DNA of 64,000 nt from Eleginops maclovinus (GCF_036324505.1 NC_086356.1:18390028-18454027), one strand, 5' to 3'; numbered from the stretch's first letter, positions 47,701 through 62,742 are shown. Program-made: numbers and translations. Notes: generated from the sequence alone by a model not told the origin.

Positions 47701-50700
47701 AAGGCAGTTATGCCAATGTTTAATTAATTAAACAATTAAATTAATTACGACCTAACCAGGTCAGAGAAGTCAAGAGTACTGCTAGTTATAAATAGTCTGC
47801 TCAAACATCCCTTCTGCCAATAAGTTCTTAATTAAATATGAGATGCATTTTAATATGAGCCCATGAGATCCATTTCTGCAGAGGAGATACTAACAATGAC
47901 AGTAGTCCTTATTAACTATTAAATGTATACAAACTACTCAACAAAGGTCAACAGTGGCCAGCTTTTTGTCACATGAAAATGGCTGCCAAAACAATAAAAC
48001 ATATATAGCTACATTAAAAAAATAAGTCACAGTACATTAACATAGGTGGGTTTATCTGACCAAATTAGACGGTTTCTGGTGCTCCTAAGCAGCCAATCAT
48101 CTTAAAGCAGACAAGAGGAATAATAGTATGACAGCTGCCAATATAATGCCTCAATGGAAAGCCTTCCTGTCGCAACACATAGAACAATTATAATACAGCC
48201 CATAAAACAAGACATAACTCTTTAAATTCAAAATCCACAACGACGGGAACAAACAAGTCGGTATTGTGGAAACATTCAGCTCGTCCATCATTGCATTCAA
48301 ACATCAGGAGGGGATGGAAAAAGGTAGTCCAATCTTGCGAAAACCCTCCAAGTACAATATTTGTAGAATTCCTCTCCCGAGTTTATAATACAACATTAAA
48401 AAGGGAGCCATTTATGCAAAGCTTGTGTTATTCAGATTTTTGCTCCGGCACAGAAAAAGACAGTAAAAAGAAAGCCATATATTGTGTATAAATAGGTAGG
48501 ATCTAATCCATTCTACACTCAGATTACTATCCCCATGTGACACTTTGAATATGAAGAGACACTTTATTTACTGTACGAGTTTATTTTGATCCTTGGCATA
48601 TGACAGAAGCAGCTTATAAAGTGTTTACTGTAACCCAAGCATGTCAATATGAATTTGCAGCGACTTGAAGTGTGACAGACCAATATAGCTTGTCTCATTT
48701 CCAACTCGCAGAGCTCAAGAGGACCTGGAGGGATATCTGCTCATGATCGAGGCTACTCTCACAGATGGCCAAGAATGGAAAAAAAACTGAAAATCTGAGG
48801 AATGGATAGCAGATCAGCACGCCAGGCATGAAAACCAATAGCAATATATGGATTATACAGCACACAGTGAAGGGAAATGTCTCATGTTCGCCATGTGTGG
48901 TACTCAATTACACAAAGTGTTCTACATTGTATTTACTATCACTTCAATAATGTTTGGGTCTTGTTTTAGATACCAAAAGTGATTCCTTAAAAACCTCAGA
49001 GTTATAGCTATAGTTTAAAGATGATGCTTCTCTGTTTAAAAGGAGATTTCGGACTGTTTTCAGAATCATTTGCTGTCTATGTCTGAACATGTGAGTGAGG
49101 AAGACAGGGGGAGTTAGATAGAGTTTGCCAAGTCTCAATAACCAGGTCAGACACATTCAGGTCAGAGTCTTGTATCCATGCAGACAACTGCCATGTTTTC
49201 CGTGTTTGCCTACTGGAGAATCTGGACTTGGATTACATTCCCCCAATGGCTTGTTAAAGTCATAAAGTGTGCTCATTAAAATGCTGTTTTAAGATAGTTC
49301 ATGAAAAAGCACACAGCAAGATGGGACAAAACCTAACCTCTCCGAACCAGAGCGCATCTGAACTTTGATAACTAGAAGCCACTGTATTTGGTCTATAAAT
49401 GAGCCTTTTACATAAAGACTGGGCTTTAAAAAACTAAAGAGATTAATTTGGGTCAACTTTTGCTGCATGTCACTCGTCCCTCTCTTCAGAAAATGTCACA
49501 AAAAAATCCTTAAAAAAGAGATGAATCCATCATATATTTATTTATTTTTACTGATTAGAAAACATTTTGGACTGCATCTAATTAAGAACTGGGCTGAGAA
49601 TCTGCCATCTTACTTTCGGAGCATTAAATAAAATATGATTTGTGAGCCTTTCTTCGTCTTGCTTGATGTAATCCTCACTATTAGCAATCTCAATCTGCAT
49701 CAAGCGCATGATGGAGAAAACATAAGGAGAGCAAGCTGATGATTCACACACTATGGAGACTCCATCTGCGACCCACTGACACCCTGAAGCAGACGCCAAA
49801 CACGAGTTCCCTTTAAAGTCACTATTATTGACATATAAAGTTTATACAATGTAAAAGCAACGTGACATCACAACATGGGTCGCTACCTTTGATTTAACCA
49901 CGTGGTTCTGCTCATTGGTTCACTCTCATTTGCATAGTGTTGCTTTTTTATACCGTTTTTCGGAAGGTCTGACACAAACAGCAGAGAGATGAGTTTAGCC
50001 ACTATCTGGTGAACATAATGGAACATTTTTACAGCTTAAAAAGGGGACACATTTTTCCCTCTAGAGTTGGTAGAGACCCAAAACAGAGCCATGTGGTCAG
50101 ACAGGAAGTCAGAAACAGGACTCCAGTTGAAATATGATATTACTCTTTGCGTAGCCTCAAAGTGTCCAAAGAGTTATATCACGATTAAAGCAAAAGTCAG
50201 ATACAATTTTGAAATGTAAATCTTGTAAAGCCAGACAAGGGGCTGCACCTCATTATCCAGAAAAAAGGATGGGGGTCTAATAATAGCAGAGTTGCCTCAG
50301 AGCTAAAAGCTGTCAGTTAGAACTTTGTGCATGGGATAATCAATTAGAAGTTCTGATAAGATATTAAATCCCAGGCATAAGGATGATTCTTTCAGACACC
50401 AGACAGAGCGGTTATACTGATTAATTCACTCCAAGAACTAGTACTCAGTATGAGGAACCTTCTTAAGAGAAATCTGTCTCTAACACGAATACAGGCCACC
50501 AATCTTGATGCAACAGAAGAAGTTCACATGAAAATGTCCTTCCTCCTCGTATACATTTCATAATCCCTGCCTTATTTTAGAAAATACTTGAAAAAAATAC
50601 ATTATTTCAAAAAAGGAACTGGACAAATCTCAACTTTAAACAACAGTGCCAACACTAAAAAAGAAAGTGCTGCACACTTCAAGTCTTGAGAACACTTAAA

Positions 50701-53700
50701 GCAATAATACCAGCACGGTACAAATGACTTTGTTTGTTTCTTCTAAGAATGAAAAAGCCATACATGAACAGTTTCAATGTCTAAATGGTTCCAGCGCAGT
50801 GTGGATGACAGGAGGATTTTCAACGAGACCTGAGCTCATACTGTCTGTAAACTGGTGTCACATACAATCAAAAAACTGGTTGATGTGTCCGACCCACGGG
50901 TAAAAAGCAGAACATAGTCACTGCTGAATGTGTGAGAGAATGGTTTCCTGGATCAGTTCTAAACTGAGGGGTGTATTGATCACATTGCTTAAAAAGAGTG
51001 CTTTACGAACAGCAGCAGAATCATCAGCAAACCGTTTATTCATTGATTTATGTCCATGTAATTTGGTTTTATTTTGGGGAAAAACAAAGATTGTGGAAAT
51101 AAGAGGCTCGTCTGTTGACCCTGGGTAGATACAGGTATTACATGTAAATCGACGTAAACCTTGCACTGGTGTGAGAATTATGCAAACAGAGTAACAGGAA
51201 AAACCAAGTAGTCAAACAAGTCAATATGGAGTTGACAAAGCCAAAACCTTGAGCTATGAAAGCCAAACCTGTTCCTGTCAGTAGTACCATTGACAATAAG
51301 TAAATATAAGCCCTTCCCATTCATAAAAAGGTAGCAACGTCAGATCTTCATCTGTTGTACCTGAACAATTTAGGTCACTGGTCTTTTTCAGTCCAATAAA
51401 CAATATTTTGTGATGAGTAAATTCATCCATTTTGTATGAAACCCATTTAACTGGAATCCTTGAGTTTTAACCACAGACTCGATATTGTAATTTCAATAGG
51501 GCATAGTAGGAAATCATTTATGTTTTTTGACCCTTTTAAAGATGATATGTTTGCTTCAAGAGACTAAAAACAACAAGTTACTGTGCTGAAAATAGAAGAT
51601 AGCTGAGTTGACATGAGTACATACCTTGTCATTTAGGACTCAAGCGCCTGGATCCCACTGGATAGGAGAGGATAGATCCAACAGCAATAATTGTATTATC
51701 TGATGGAAAAAGGACAAAGACAAAACATAAGCACCAATGCAAAGATAAACCATAAAGACGCCAAAAACAAACTGGTTGAAAAAGTACAATGCACCTCATT
51801 TATCAAGCAATCACATTATCTCTATAAACTCATTCATTGTATTGGGAGTTACCTTTTGATTGACAGTACAGTTTTGATATTACCTAAAAGTAAAAGCTAG
51901 GTTAAGGCATAATCTCATGACCAGCCAGAGCTCTAACCAAGGTAACAGAGATAGTTCTTACCGATGCCAATGTACAGTGTTTAGTCTCTTGTAATGACAG
52001 TTTATCTAAATCCTCTTGAGTGGTGGTGGAAAACTACAGAAATCTAAATGTAATAATGGGAGTAGTTTAAGTTCCTCTAAGATGTTTTATGGTGCATGTA
52101 AATTAGCACTGAGATTTAGGTCAAAATAACTTTCTCTCTCATGTTAAGTTATGCTTGTTCGGGGTTGGCTTTAAACCTGTGGAAGCTAATGTTCAACAAA
52201 ATAATTTGATTCGTCAGCAAATACTTCTTTTAACCACATAGAGCTGATAAAAGGGGAATTTATTATAGGTTATATTAGGCGCCTCATATGTGCAAAGTCC
52301 TGCCTGAGGACAGAAGCATAGAAACTAAAAGTAAATTCATTTCCTATCATGAAGAACCCAGTCATTTTCATACTTAAAATAACAATTTGACGTATTTGTT
52401 TTGCTACTGAAGACTATGCTGTTGCAGCATTAGTGCAACATACTTTCTAATCTCAATTGGTGTAGTTGAAGGTTATTCAGCTTGTCGAAAACACAGAAAC
52501 CAAAGACTCAGTTTTGAAATGCGCACATTAATCTTGCTTGTCGGGTCAGAGTACAACACAACGGAGTATTGTCCGTGCATGTCTGCAAAAGTGTTAGCAT
52601 TTGCCAGTTGATCTGAGACTAACTGAGCCAGCTAAAAGATAGGATCGTCCATCCCCTATATTCAGAGGACAATAAAGCTATAGAGCAGGAAAAAGGGAGG
52701 GATAAAAACCGTCAAAAAAAAAAGAAGAAAATAGGGGAGGAGAGTAACCGAGAGAGAAAGAGCATTTTTGACTTATTCATAGGGTCTCCCAATCAGCTGC
52801 ACACACATTGGATTGCACGGACACCCATTAGTTTCTGCTCCACTTCCTCTTGGGCGCTTTTATCTTCACTTCATCTATTTGGGATACTGGATCTTGCCAA
52901 ACAAAAGTCCCCTCCCTCACATACTGGAATAGGGCATGAGAAGCATCAATTCTCAAATTGGGGGGGGGTTGGCTCAGTGGGGGAGGGGGGCATGCAGCTA
53001 CTCTGACAGTTTTGTCTCCTTTGCAGCTACTTGGCTCTTATTCAGATCTCAGCCTCGGCGGCCTGCAGACTGTGAAACCACAGGAGATGGGTTAAAGGAA
53101 ATCACCTGCACCTTGCTATCAACAAGGAAGTCACTTTGTATTGTGCACAACAAGATGCAAGAGCCTCTCTTTCAGTAATGTTAGCTCACAAAACAATACA
53201 TTTCATTTATAACGTTTTTTTGCTGATTTTTATTCTGTATATTACTGCAAAAGTGGTTACAGTATCTCTCTGTACACTTGAATCCACTGGGGCTGAAAAT
53301 GTGCAAGGACCATGAGTTTTAGTTTACAAATAGTGATCAGAAGCAAATTGTGTGCTATTTTACTTTGAAAATGCTTTGATAAGAATGAAAAACGTATAAA
53401 GAACATATATGTGGACCTTAAAGGCCACGTTTATTCATTTAGCTAGTTTACGCCATGTACACAGATGAAAGTATTTTGAGACACGTCTCTTCTTAGGAAC
53501 CTTATGGAGACACTGATATAATAACCTAATAGAAAAACATTTAACTGGCCTTTCTCATCGAATTGAAGCCAAGGAATAGAGCTGTTTGTTCGGTTTGCTA
53601 TGGTAATGATGTCATTATTTTTCTATTATTAGACTAATTGAGTATCAGTCACACCAGTTTCTCTGTTCATTGTGATGGCCATGTTGTTCCACTGCTCTGC

Positions 53701-55924
53701 TAATATGACTTTGCAAAACACTGTACACTAAAATCTCATTTGGATTGTTCTCAGACTGCTGTTATATATGACCCTGTGAGTAACACAAAGACTGGTACTC
53801 TGCAGTTCAAAGGTGTGTTCGTCTTATGACATCAACTCTGAAAGGAGATACACGCAGATCAAGGGTTGGAACGGAAGACTCATCAGTTCTTTAGTACAGG
53901 TGGTAAACTGACGTTAACAACAAAGGTAAACCAGAGGTTGACTGAAACTGCAATTGCTCACATTGCAGGCTGGCGATAGTGTACTAAGGTCAGTTAACAA
54001 GGTGCTGACCATAGATTACGTAGTCTTTCAGCCCATTTAAAATCACAGCACACTGCAGCAATTTAAAGCCAAATATGGAGCTTGTTTATGGGCCTAACAC
54101 ACCACTTTGCCTGTGCACACAAGCCAAATTTAATATAATATGAATTATACTGACAGCCATTGCCAACTGTGAGCTGTTCACAATTTGCACTAAAATACCA
54201 CTTGGGCGAATCTTTTACAAATTAACAGCTTTAAAAACAAGTGATCACACCCAAAACCCGATGACTCCAGCAACTATTAGAGGCTGAGTCCACTAATGTG
54301 GTCACTTGCATCCTTAACTACACTGGAGAGCCATTTACTTCATTTTTTAGAACATCCAAGCAGACCTAACTGTCATTTTAGTGCTAATCTCCATGTGCAA
54401 CAATAATAACATTAAGGATCCTTACATTGATAATATCAGGACTAATAAGAACATCTCTGTGTCCATTTCAGTCTGGTAGACACAAAAGAGGAAAGCCTAT
54501 TGTTTCTTTTTTGATTCAGGACTGACTGTAGTCAATGGAAATGAAAGTGTTTGATCTGCTACTGAACAGGAACAAATATCTGACCAAGAGCACGTAAGAT
54601 ATGTGTGAAGTGCATGAGGCACTGAAAGCTGAGTTAACCTGCAATCCCTCTCAACTGAATGTAGTACATTTCTGGATAAAGGGGTAGGCCTAAGTCTGTT
54701 TCAAGATGCTGTGTCCCCTGGTGACAGGAACACTGGGATATCAACCTGGGCAACCAGTCATCTGAAAAGGTATCATCACCATTCAAGCTGTGAACCAGTC
54801 AACCACATACAACATGCAAATCTAGATTAATAATGATAAATAAGGATGTAATCAATGTGCTGATGTTCTTGAGGAACTAGTTAGAGTCAAACAGACGCAT
54901 ATCTGTCATATGTCTGTGTTTGTTTTTGATTTGCTGCATTTTCTTCTGCAGTGAATCTGACAGAACATGAATATGAATATGAATGAGCTGAGCCCAGTCA
55001 TTGTCCCAAACCTTATTAAACATTCCAAACGCTTTTTATTTGAACATTTAATAACAACAGTTCAGTGCTGGTATCATAAAACTGAACCAACCAAATATAA
55101 TATACTATCATAGAACCCTGATTTAATAGCCAGATTAAATATTCTTCAGCATGTCTTTTACACATCTTGTTTAAAGGCTGAATGTTATGTGATGGTGTGT
55201 TACCGTTGTGCTGAGGTATTTTGCCTGAAGCAGTAGAGTGTGTGTAGCCTGGAGTGAATGCATCTCCCGACTCTACAGAATGGAGGCAGCTTCTAGCAGA
55301 AATACGACGCACATCTTTAGCTGGTGTTACAACAAACCATGTCTTGCAGCATCTACTTCAAAGAATTGTGTTTCCTCTTTGGTAACATCACCCTTTCAAC
55401 ATGCTTCCATTGCATACATTCTTCTACGTAAATGTGTGCGTTACCAACAGTTCATCAATTTTCTGTGTTTTATGTATGGGAGATTGGAGCAGTTCCCAGC
55501 ATGCTCCTCTGCGGCTTCTCAATCAGCCAGTAGACACAAACTGAAGAAGGATTTGGCTTTATGAACATATCTGCTGATAAACACTCGGACTGAATGCAGC
55601 AGAGACAGATGTTCTCCTAACTGGGTCACAGAAGCAGGCAACTCATTAGGGAGAAACTGGATGCAGAGTGTATGGTAAAACTGATACAACAGCATTCCAA
55701 GTATAATGCAAATGTACATTTTCCCACCAATACTGTCTAAAGATATGGGCTCACAAAACATGTAATGGATCTGTTGTATGAAAGGCATTCGTTGCACTTA
55801 ATAGGCTCATTTTGATATCTACAGTTGTGCAGATAACGTACTGTACCTGATATCCATTAAGCCGACTCTAATAGCCAGTGGGCAACAGACCAAGAAAACA
55901 AAAAATCATAAACATGGGAATAAA

Positions 55925-56425
55925 CACTGCCCGGCCAAAAAAAAGGTCACCAGCCTGTGGGGGCAGTGATCTGGGGTTGCTGCAGTTGGTCTGGTCTAGG
56001 TTCAGCAACGTGCCCAAAGCATGAGGTCAGCTGACTACCTGAATATACTGAATGACAGGTTATTCCATCAATGGAGTTTTTCTTCCCTGATGGCACGGGC
56101 ATGTTCCAAGATGACAATGCCAGGATCCATCGGGCTCAAATTGTGAAAGAGTGGTTCAGGGAGCATGAGACATCATTTTCACACATGGATTGGCCCCCAC
56201 AGAGTCCAGACCTGAACCCGATTGAGAATCTTTGGGATGTGCTGGAGAAAACTTTACGCAGTGGTCTGAATCTCCCGTCAATTAATGCAACTCTGGACAG
56301 AAATAAATGTTGTGACATTACAGAAGCTTGTGGAAACGATGCCACAGAGAATGTGTGCCGTAATCAAAGCTAAAGGCGGGCCAACAAGTATTAGAGTGTG
56401 TGACCTTTTTTTTGGCCAGGCAGTG
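55925..56425 (+). mobile_element. internally deleted Tc1/mariner element with a transposase C-terminal fragment
   Basis: Its ends are inverted: cactgcccggccaaaaaa at the left and, at the right, ttttttggccaggcagtg followed by TA. The readable part (56071-56373) has [17 protein letters not shown] and [15 protein letters not shown], the last two thirds of a Tc1 catalytic domain. The N-terminal DNA-binding part and first catalytic Asp are missing, so it is non-autonomous and dead. Confidence 0.85.
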
Positions 56426-59400
56426 TATCTTTGACTGATTTATCATTATGAAACCAAAGAGCTAGTAAAATGTTGCTGTGGACACAAAGATATACACCGA
56501 TTGTAAAACATAGTCACATTTTATACAAATCAATTTTAAAAAAGAGGGAGAGGTTTTGGAATTTCTTTAGAATGAAAATGGTGAACAAAAAGCATTTCTT
56601 AAAGATTAGTCAGAACCGCTCTCTTGACGAGCAAACACATTTGGTAAAGAGAGGTGTGTCAGTGCTTTTTATACAGCCTAAGGTCATTAGGTCTGCAACG
56701 TTGTTATAAATATCAACTCAAGACATCCCTAATCTGAAAATATTCTGCCCCAGATCAAGTAAGGCGATCATATTTAGTTACCATGTTGATCTAGACTCAT
56801 GAAGCTACACTTTTGTTACAATGAACACGTTTGCTGAATAAAACCATCCAATCATCAGGGGGCACATCCATACAATCTTGGTTGGTCCTTGGTAACAAAT
56901 CTCTTCACAAAACAAAGAAATGCTATCTTGTTCCCGATTTTTCTACAAGACATGACATTGGTTTGCCACAGACGTTCTTCCTCATGTGGCTGCGTAATGA
57001 CGTTACATGACCAAAACTCTAGTCATTTTCCTGTATGCTTTCACATGCTTTAAGGAACAGGACAAGCATGTGTTGGCAGCCAAACACATCTCACTGTCCT
57101 CTGCAGAGATTAAGAAGAATCATGAAAAAAGCCATGAAAAGGCTCAAAAGGAAAACACTACACAGAAAATCTCCTACAAAACCGGCCAGGGCACATGCCT
57201 AATAAACACTGTATTTCACTAATAGCTTAATGATGACCAGCCCAGTGTTGCAGTCTTAAGACAGCAGTTGGCTGAAAATGTCAGAACCGTGTTTACCCTG
57301 TCTCTCTTGTTGCCAAACTTGAATAGAGGTGACACACACCAGAAATAGAGTCCAGCCCCATCTTCCTCTCAGTAGAGCCTAACTTAATAAATGTGTATGA
57401 CTACATGGACGAGAATAGAGCCAGTTACACTTGCCACATTAGACACATGGCACTATCTTTAGCTTCTGCACTAAGTTGATAACATTTAAATGGATGTTGA
57501 TGTTTCTGGGTAGTTAGAAATGACAACAAAAAAGCTGCTAATGGTAAGAAAACAATTTGGTTAGACCTTCAATTAACATAATCAGTCACATAAAAATGGG
57601 GATTAGTTGCAATGATTATTGAGGCTAATATTGTCATGGTCCACTTGGACTACTTTGTCATACTGTTTCCAGTAGAGCACACATGTCACCAACTTCTGCA
57701 ATGACACATTGCTCCCCACATGATGAGGATGTATTGCTAGTGATGTGGTGTTAATATAAAACAAAACAAACCAACACATTTCAGTATCAAACAATGAATA
57801 GGGCTTGATCCTCGATACTGGCAATGGGAGAGTTTAAGGTATTGGTACCTTTATCGTTCAATCTATCCATCAGTCTGAAGATTATTTTCATTTGGGGAAT
57901 GAAATGCCAATCACAATGGTTTATAGCCCACGGTCTTCAAACTACTTGCCTTAGCTAGCATACAGTCCAAATCTGAAAGATATTGAATTTACTATAAACA
58001 GGAAAAGAAACAACAGTTATTTGTTATTAGGCGCTCAGTCTATATCTATCTGCACTGAAACAGCTGTAAGGATAGGAAAACAATCCGTACAATTATATGT
58101 AGGAAATGTAGTTAATCGTGACACAAGCGCAGACATTTTCTCCAAGCTTTCTTCACTAAGGCTATACCATCACCGGCAACGAGTTAACTGTGTCACAAGA
58201 GAATTAAATCAATAACCACATGTTTTCTGGTACACCACAACTGCTTCATTGTTGACAAATTGCTCGGGCATATTTCTCTTTCCCTTTCACCACAACAGTT
58301 GAAAAGCCAAAGGAATCAATTCAAGGCTAGTCTTGGTGAAATCACACAAGCTGTAAAAATATTTTAAAACTTTCATATCTGATAAAAACAGTCATTAGTC
58401 AAACACACCTGAAGATGAAGTGATACGCCCACAATATATCTGCTCACAGCCCTGTGTTCAGGCATGAATAATGCAAAGGTAATAGAATTCTTTTCAAAGA
58501 AAAAAATCCAACTCATCTGACCCTGTTATGAAATCAAACAGCCATTCTCTCCTTAACTGATATCCCATTGGTTCACAGTTCAGGGTGATCACTCAGGGTG
58601 TCCCTTTTCAACAGGAATAACATCAATTTTAGGAAGTAAAGACATCAATTTGTTAGGTTTTACACATAGCTAGGAAATCCAGGCTGAGTTTTGAACTATA
58701 GAACACAATATTTTAGGGGCTTCTTTGGAGCACATGGTTTTAACCTGGGTGACCTATCCTTCAAAAGCTGTATTTGTCCAAGTCACAGAGATACGGAAAC
58801 AAATCAGAATGGAAGCTTTATTGACTTTGGATTAACCATTATGAAGCCATTTTTTCGCGTGCAATGAAGATAAGGAAACATGACTCTGGCGCTTTTGTAA
58901 CGTTTTCGCTGTCTTTCCGTCAACAAGTGGCACAACAAACTGTTCAGAAAGTACTATAACAACACTATTTTGCTACTAGTGTGAGAAAAGAACAATGCAA
59001 TAGAGGGCCTTTGTTAGAGTGAACCTTATCTGCCATTCTAGATAAGGTCTGTTGTAAATGATCATACAAGGAACTTGATGAATTAAATGTCAACCAACAC
59101 CTCAATGGAAACACACCACTGTAGTCTTTATGTGAATTATGCAGTGTAGTGAAGATCAGTCATAATGAGATGAATGAGCAGAAATTGAAATAGGGAAAGG
59201 CAGGCAGCGTAATATCCATTTTAAGGACATTACCACACACTCTGGAGACATTTAAAGGTTATCTTTTACATATTATTGGTCAATATTATTATTAATACAG
59301 GATAATCATCAGTCAATGTTATCATGAATAGCTGGATAATCATCTACTAACAGCTGGCCACCAGCCTTCAGTTTATGGGCCTACAACAATGACAACGGTC

Positions 59401-60049
59401 AGCTGATATGGCCTAGTCTCAGCAAGGATGGCCTTTGAAGGATGATCAGATAGTGCATCTGTGTTCCTCCATGACAATGCCAGTCATCAAATTCAAGGTT
59501 TGAGATTTAAGGCTGCTGAAGCCTTCTCTGTATTTCAACAAGCAGGCTGGAAGACATTGATCTGCATAATGTACAAATAACTGGTGTATCTTCACATTCT
59601 ATATTCTCCGTTCAGCAAAAATACAACAGCCTGTCTGTCACTTTCAAGGGCTGGTTTAGATAGGTTTGGTTTTGGTCTATAGCCTGCAAACATTTTATGC
59701 TGTCATTGGAGTGTTAAAACCACAAACAATTCACAGATGCAATTCAAATGAATGCACATTAGGTTTTCTTTCATTTTCACCTGAAGGTTTTTTGATTTAT
59801 GATTTCCAGAGATTTGGTCAAATGTCCAAAACAACAGTTAATTAAAAGCACACAAACACAAGTGATGGGCCTGCTTAAATTCTTAAAAAACACATCCATC
59901 TCAAATCTTAACAGGATTAAATTACATAGGAGTTAAATGGGGGTAGTAATCTGATTACGGAAGTGGTGAGAAAATGAAAACACCGATTTGTTGGGTGTAG
60001 ATCTCACTAATCCGTCGGAGGGCTGAAGGTAATCGGCAACAAAAGATGT

Positions 60050-60098
60050 GACTGCTGCTGCTGCTGCTGCTGCTGTTGTTGCTGTTGTTGCAGTGCAG
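60050..60098. repeat. (CTG)n / (TTG)n trinucleotide repeat
   Basis: About eight CTG units followed by interrupted GTT/GCT units, inside the first erbin intron. Confidence 0.9.
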
Positions 60099-60575
60099 CT
60101 GTTACGTTACTGATCTTGAGGAAGGCAGTAAAATATACCCATGTTACAGACTAATACTTTAAACTGTACCAGACTGCGCTATATTATATGTACTGGTGGC
60201 TCTGAGTAGATCAGGAGGCAGTCATTGCAAATGGGCAGACATGTGACGTTACAGCTGTTAACCCAAAATACAAGACAGCTGCTTACATTCTAGTGACTCC
60301 CTATTATAAACAAACAGGAACATGAGTTTGATTATTATTTAACTTATACTTTTTAAAATAGGGTTTTAAGTGTAAATTGAAGTGTTTTTTCTATACTATT
60401 TGTACTGAATGAATGGGGTTTTGAATACACTACATTCCAACATTTAACTTCCACCAAACACATACAATAAATGAATACAATACAATATATATACAAAAAT
60501 ATATATATGAAAGACTTAAAAAAAACCAAGATAATAACAAGGTTGATACAAAATTGCATGTCCAATCATACTTGC

Positions 60576-60580
<5 letters not shown>

Positions 60581-60657
<77 letters not shown>

Positions 60658-60902
60658 CTTAAACTAAGTGTTACCCAAGATGTTTGGATTCCAGGTGATT
60701 TTGTGGCTCTGCATATTTACAGAGCGTCGTACATTTTGCTTTTGTTGAATCGTTTTTTAGAAGTGACTGAATTTATAACATAACACTCAAGTCGGACAGC
60801 ACCAGAATGGGACCTCAAACGACGCTACGCTGCTAGCGGTGATGCTAGCATGTTGTAAGGGGCCCCACACACACACACAACACACACACACACACACACA
60901 CA
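60581..60902. repeat. (CA)n microsatellites upstream of the erbin first-exon donor
   Basis: A pure CA run at about 60581-60654 and an imperfect one at about 60867-60901. The second ends only about 15 bases from the splice donor at 60923. Confidence 0.95.
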
Positions 60903-60923
60903 GTATCAAACAAAGACACTTAC

Positions 60924-61150
60924 CTCAATTACTGTCGAGTCTGCGTCTCATTCAATGATATCCAGGTTATGAGCAGGTTGCTAATATCCAAAACAAAACG
61001 TGTCGAGAAGTGGGCATCAGCTTGCTTTGCTTGAGGTTAGTTCAATAGGGGTGTGCTAGTTAGCAGTAAGCTAATGTTGCCCCATTAAAGAGCAACTCGA
61101 AGCTGGCCCAGTTTCCACATTCTCTACAGCAGAGCCGTCCTCAAGTTGTT
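60924..61150 (-). promoter_or_regulatory. erbin: probable erbin non-coding first exon and promoter region
   Basis: A strong minus-strand donor, attgag|gtaagtgtc, lies at 60924/60923, upstream of the untranslated start of the 39509 exon. The segment lacks an in-frame coding signal. No TATA box is evident, and the 5' limit is a guess. Mammalian ERBIN also begins with a non-coding exon and a long intron. Confidence 0.5.
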
Positions 61151-62742
61151 TTACGTTGTCGTCCCCCACACGTAAAAGTATTCAGCTCACATAAACAAAA
61201 CTAACCGAACGGGACGAAATTATGAAAAAATGGTCCTTAATTTGTAAGACTTAAAGACACAAGAGCATTAAAAAAAATCCAAAATGTCCACGACATTCAG
61301 CAAGGAAATACAAAAGGCAAAAATGCGAGGCAAAGCGAAACCTTTTCATGTAAAGTATGCCGCTCCCAGATGTTTTCAGTCATCGTTTCCTTTGCTTTTT
61401 GCTATGAAAGAGGCGACTGAAGCTACATTGAGGCTGTTCAGAGCAAACATGGAGCGGTGGGTTTCTTCTCTTCGACCTCTGTGCCTACATGTAGGAGGAG
61501 GCTGTCCACCAGAAGTCGCCTTCCAACTGCACCGAGCCCCGCGGTGATGCTTTCACTATCTCTCCCAGACACTTTTGATGAATCCCCTTATCTCATCCAT
61601 CCATTTGCTCGACAACATTTTCTTCCTGTCTGATTAGGTCAATGAAGGTAATCACAGACTAGAAGCAATGGAAAATAACACATTGTATTAAACCAACCTA
61701 CAACCGTTAAGGTGTTTGCACTATTTACAACAGTCTCACCATTCATGGCAGACAACTGTAAATTATTTAATTTAAACAAAAAATAGTATTTCTCAGCATA
61801 GAAAATGTTATTCCAAGGATAATGAGTATTTTTCATTACTATTTTTGAAGTACAATACCAGTTTATGCTATCATGTGGCGCCCCCTGGTGTTAATATCTC
61901 CATTCATGCAGGGGAATTTTAGATGCAAACCTTTTTGTGATAATGAACATATTTTTCTTAATCTGTTACTTTATATATTTCCTACAAGAGCCTAATCCCA
62001 TTTGATGTATTACATTTACTCATACTAAAGAGTTGTAAGCAATTTTTCCCTAATACGTGCAGTTTTAAGAAGATCCTCCATTGCATATAAGACCCTCTGG
62101 ATAGTATCCTCCTATCACTACCTGTCTGAATCTATATGTTAATTATAATTCATATTTCAGTCTAACATAATAAAATGAATGGAAATGTGACAGGACAACA
62201 CATTTTCAAAAGATGCATTTACAATTGTTTCCTGCGTATCCTCCTACATAAGCTTTTGTTAATCTATAAAAACATAATAATTATCAATTAAAACAATTAA
62301 GAAACAATGCATTTTACAATGATAATCTGCAGCTGTGCACATACAACTATGCCTTTTCCACAGAAGAAATAAGAGGAAATTAACATGTCCGAGTAGAAAA
62401 AAAGATGTTTATAATTGAATGAATGCTGACTTGTTCACATTTAGCTGCTTGTTTTCATAGTCATAGGGTCATAGGTTTGCTTTATTTTGCTATGGCTTAC
62501 TAGGACACTTCAATACAACAAAACCAGTGTAAATGTTATTATTAACACTTACACAATTGTACATGCAATTATGAGGACCCTCCATGATCTACAGTATATT
62601 TGAACAAATGCCAACAGGTAGAAATGATCCAGTTGTTCAATACACTTCAAGCAAAGTCATTTTTTTGAGGTGGATCGCCATACAAAAAGTAAAAATATAT
62701 TAAATTGTTTGACCAAAAACCTTTTACAGTATATTTATCAAA
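61151..62742. other. intergenic region between erbin and nln
   Basis: Contains an unassigned 87-codon + strand open frame (61284-61547) and AT-rich DNA. A minus-strand AATAAA (read tttatt near 62480) could end nln transcripts. No repeat is recognised. Confidence 0.45.

Larger units (their letters stand above)
39510..60923 (-). other. erbin: erbin first intron (about 21.4 kb)
   Basis: A non-coding stretch between the untranslated first exon and the first coding exon. It contains a MITE at 44548-44763, a deleted Tc1 relative at 55925-56425, a trinucleotide repeat near 60052 and CA arrays near 60581 and 60867. The scattered short open frames carry no recognisable domain and lack codon bias. Long first introns commonly hold enhancers, but none can be identified from this sequence alone. 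Confidence 0.6.
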
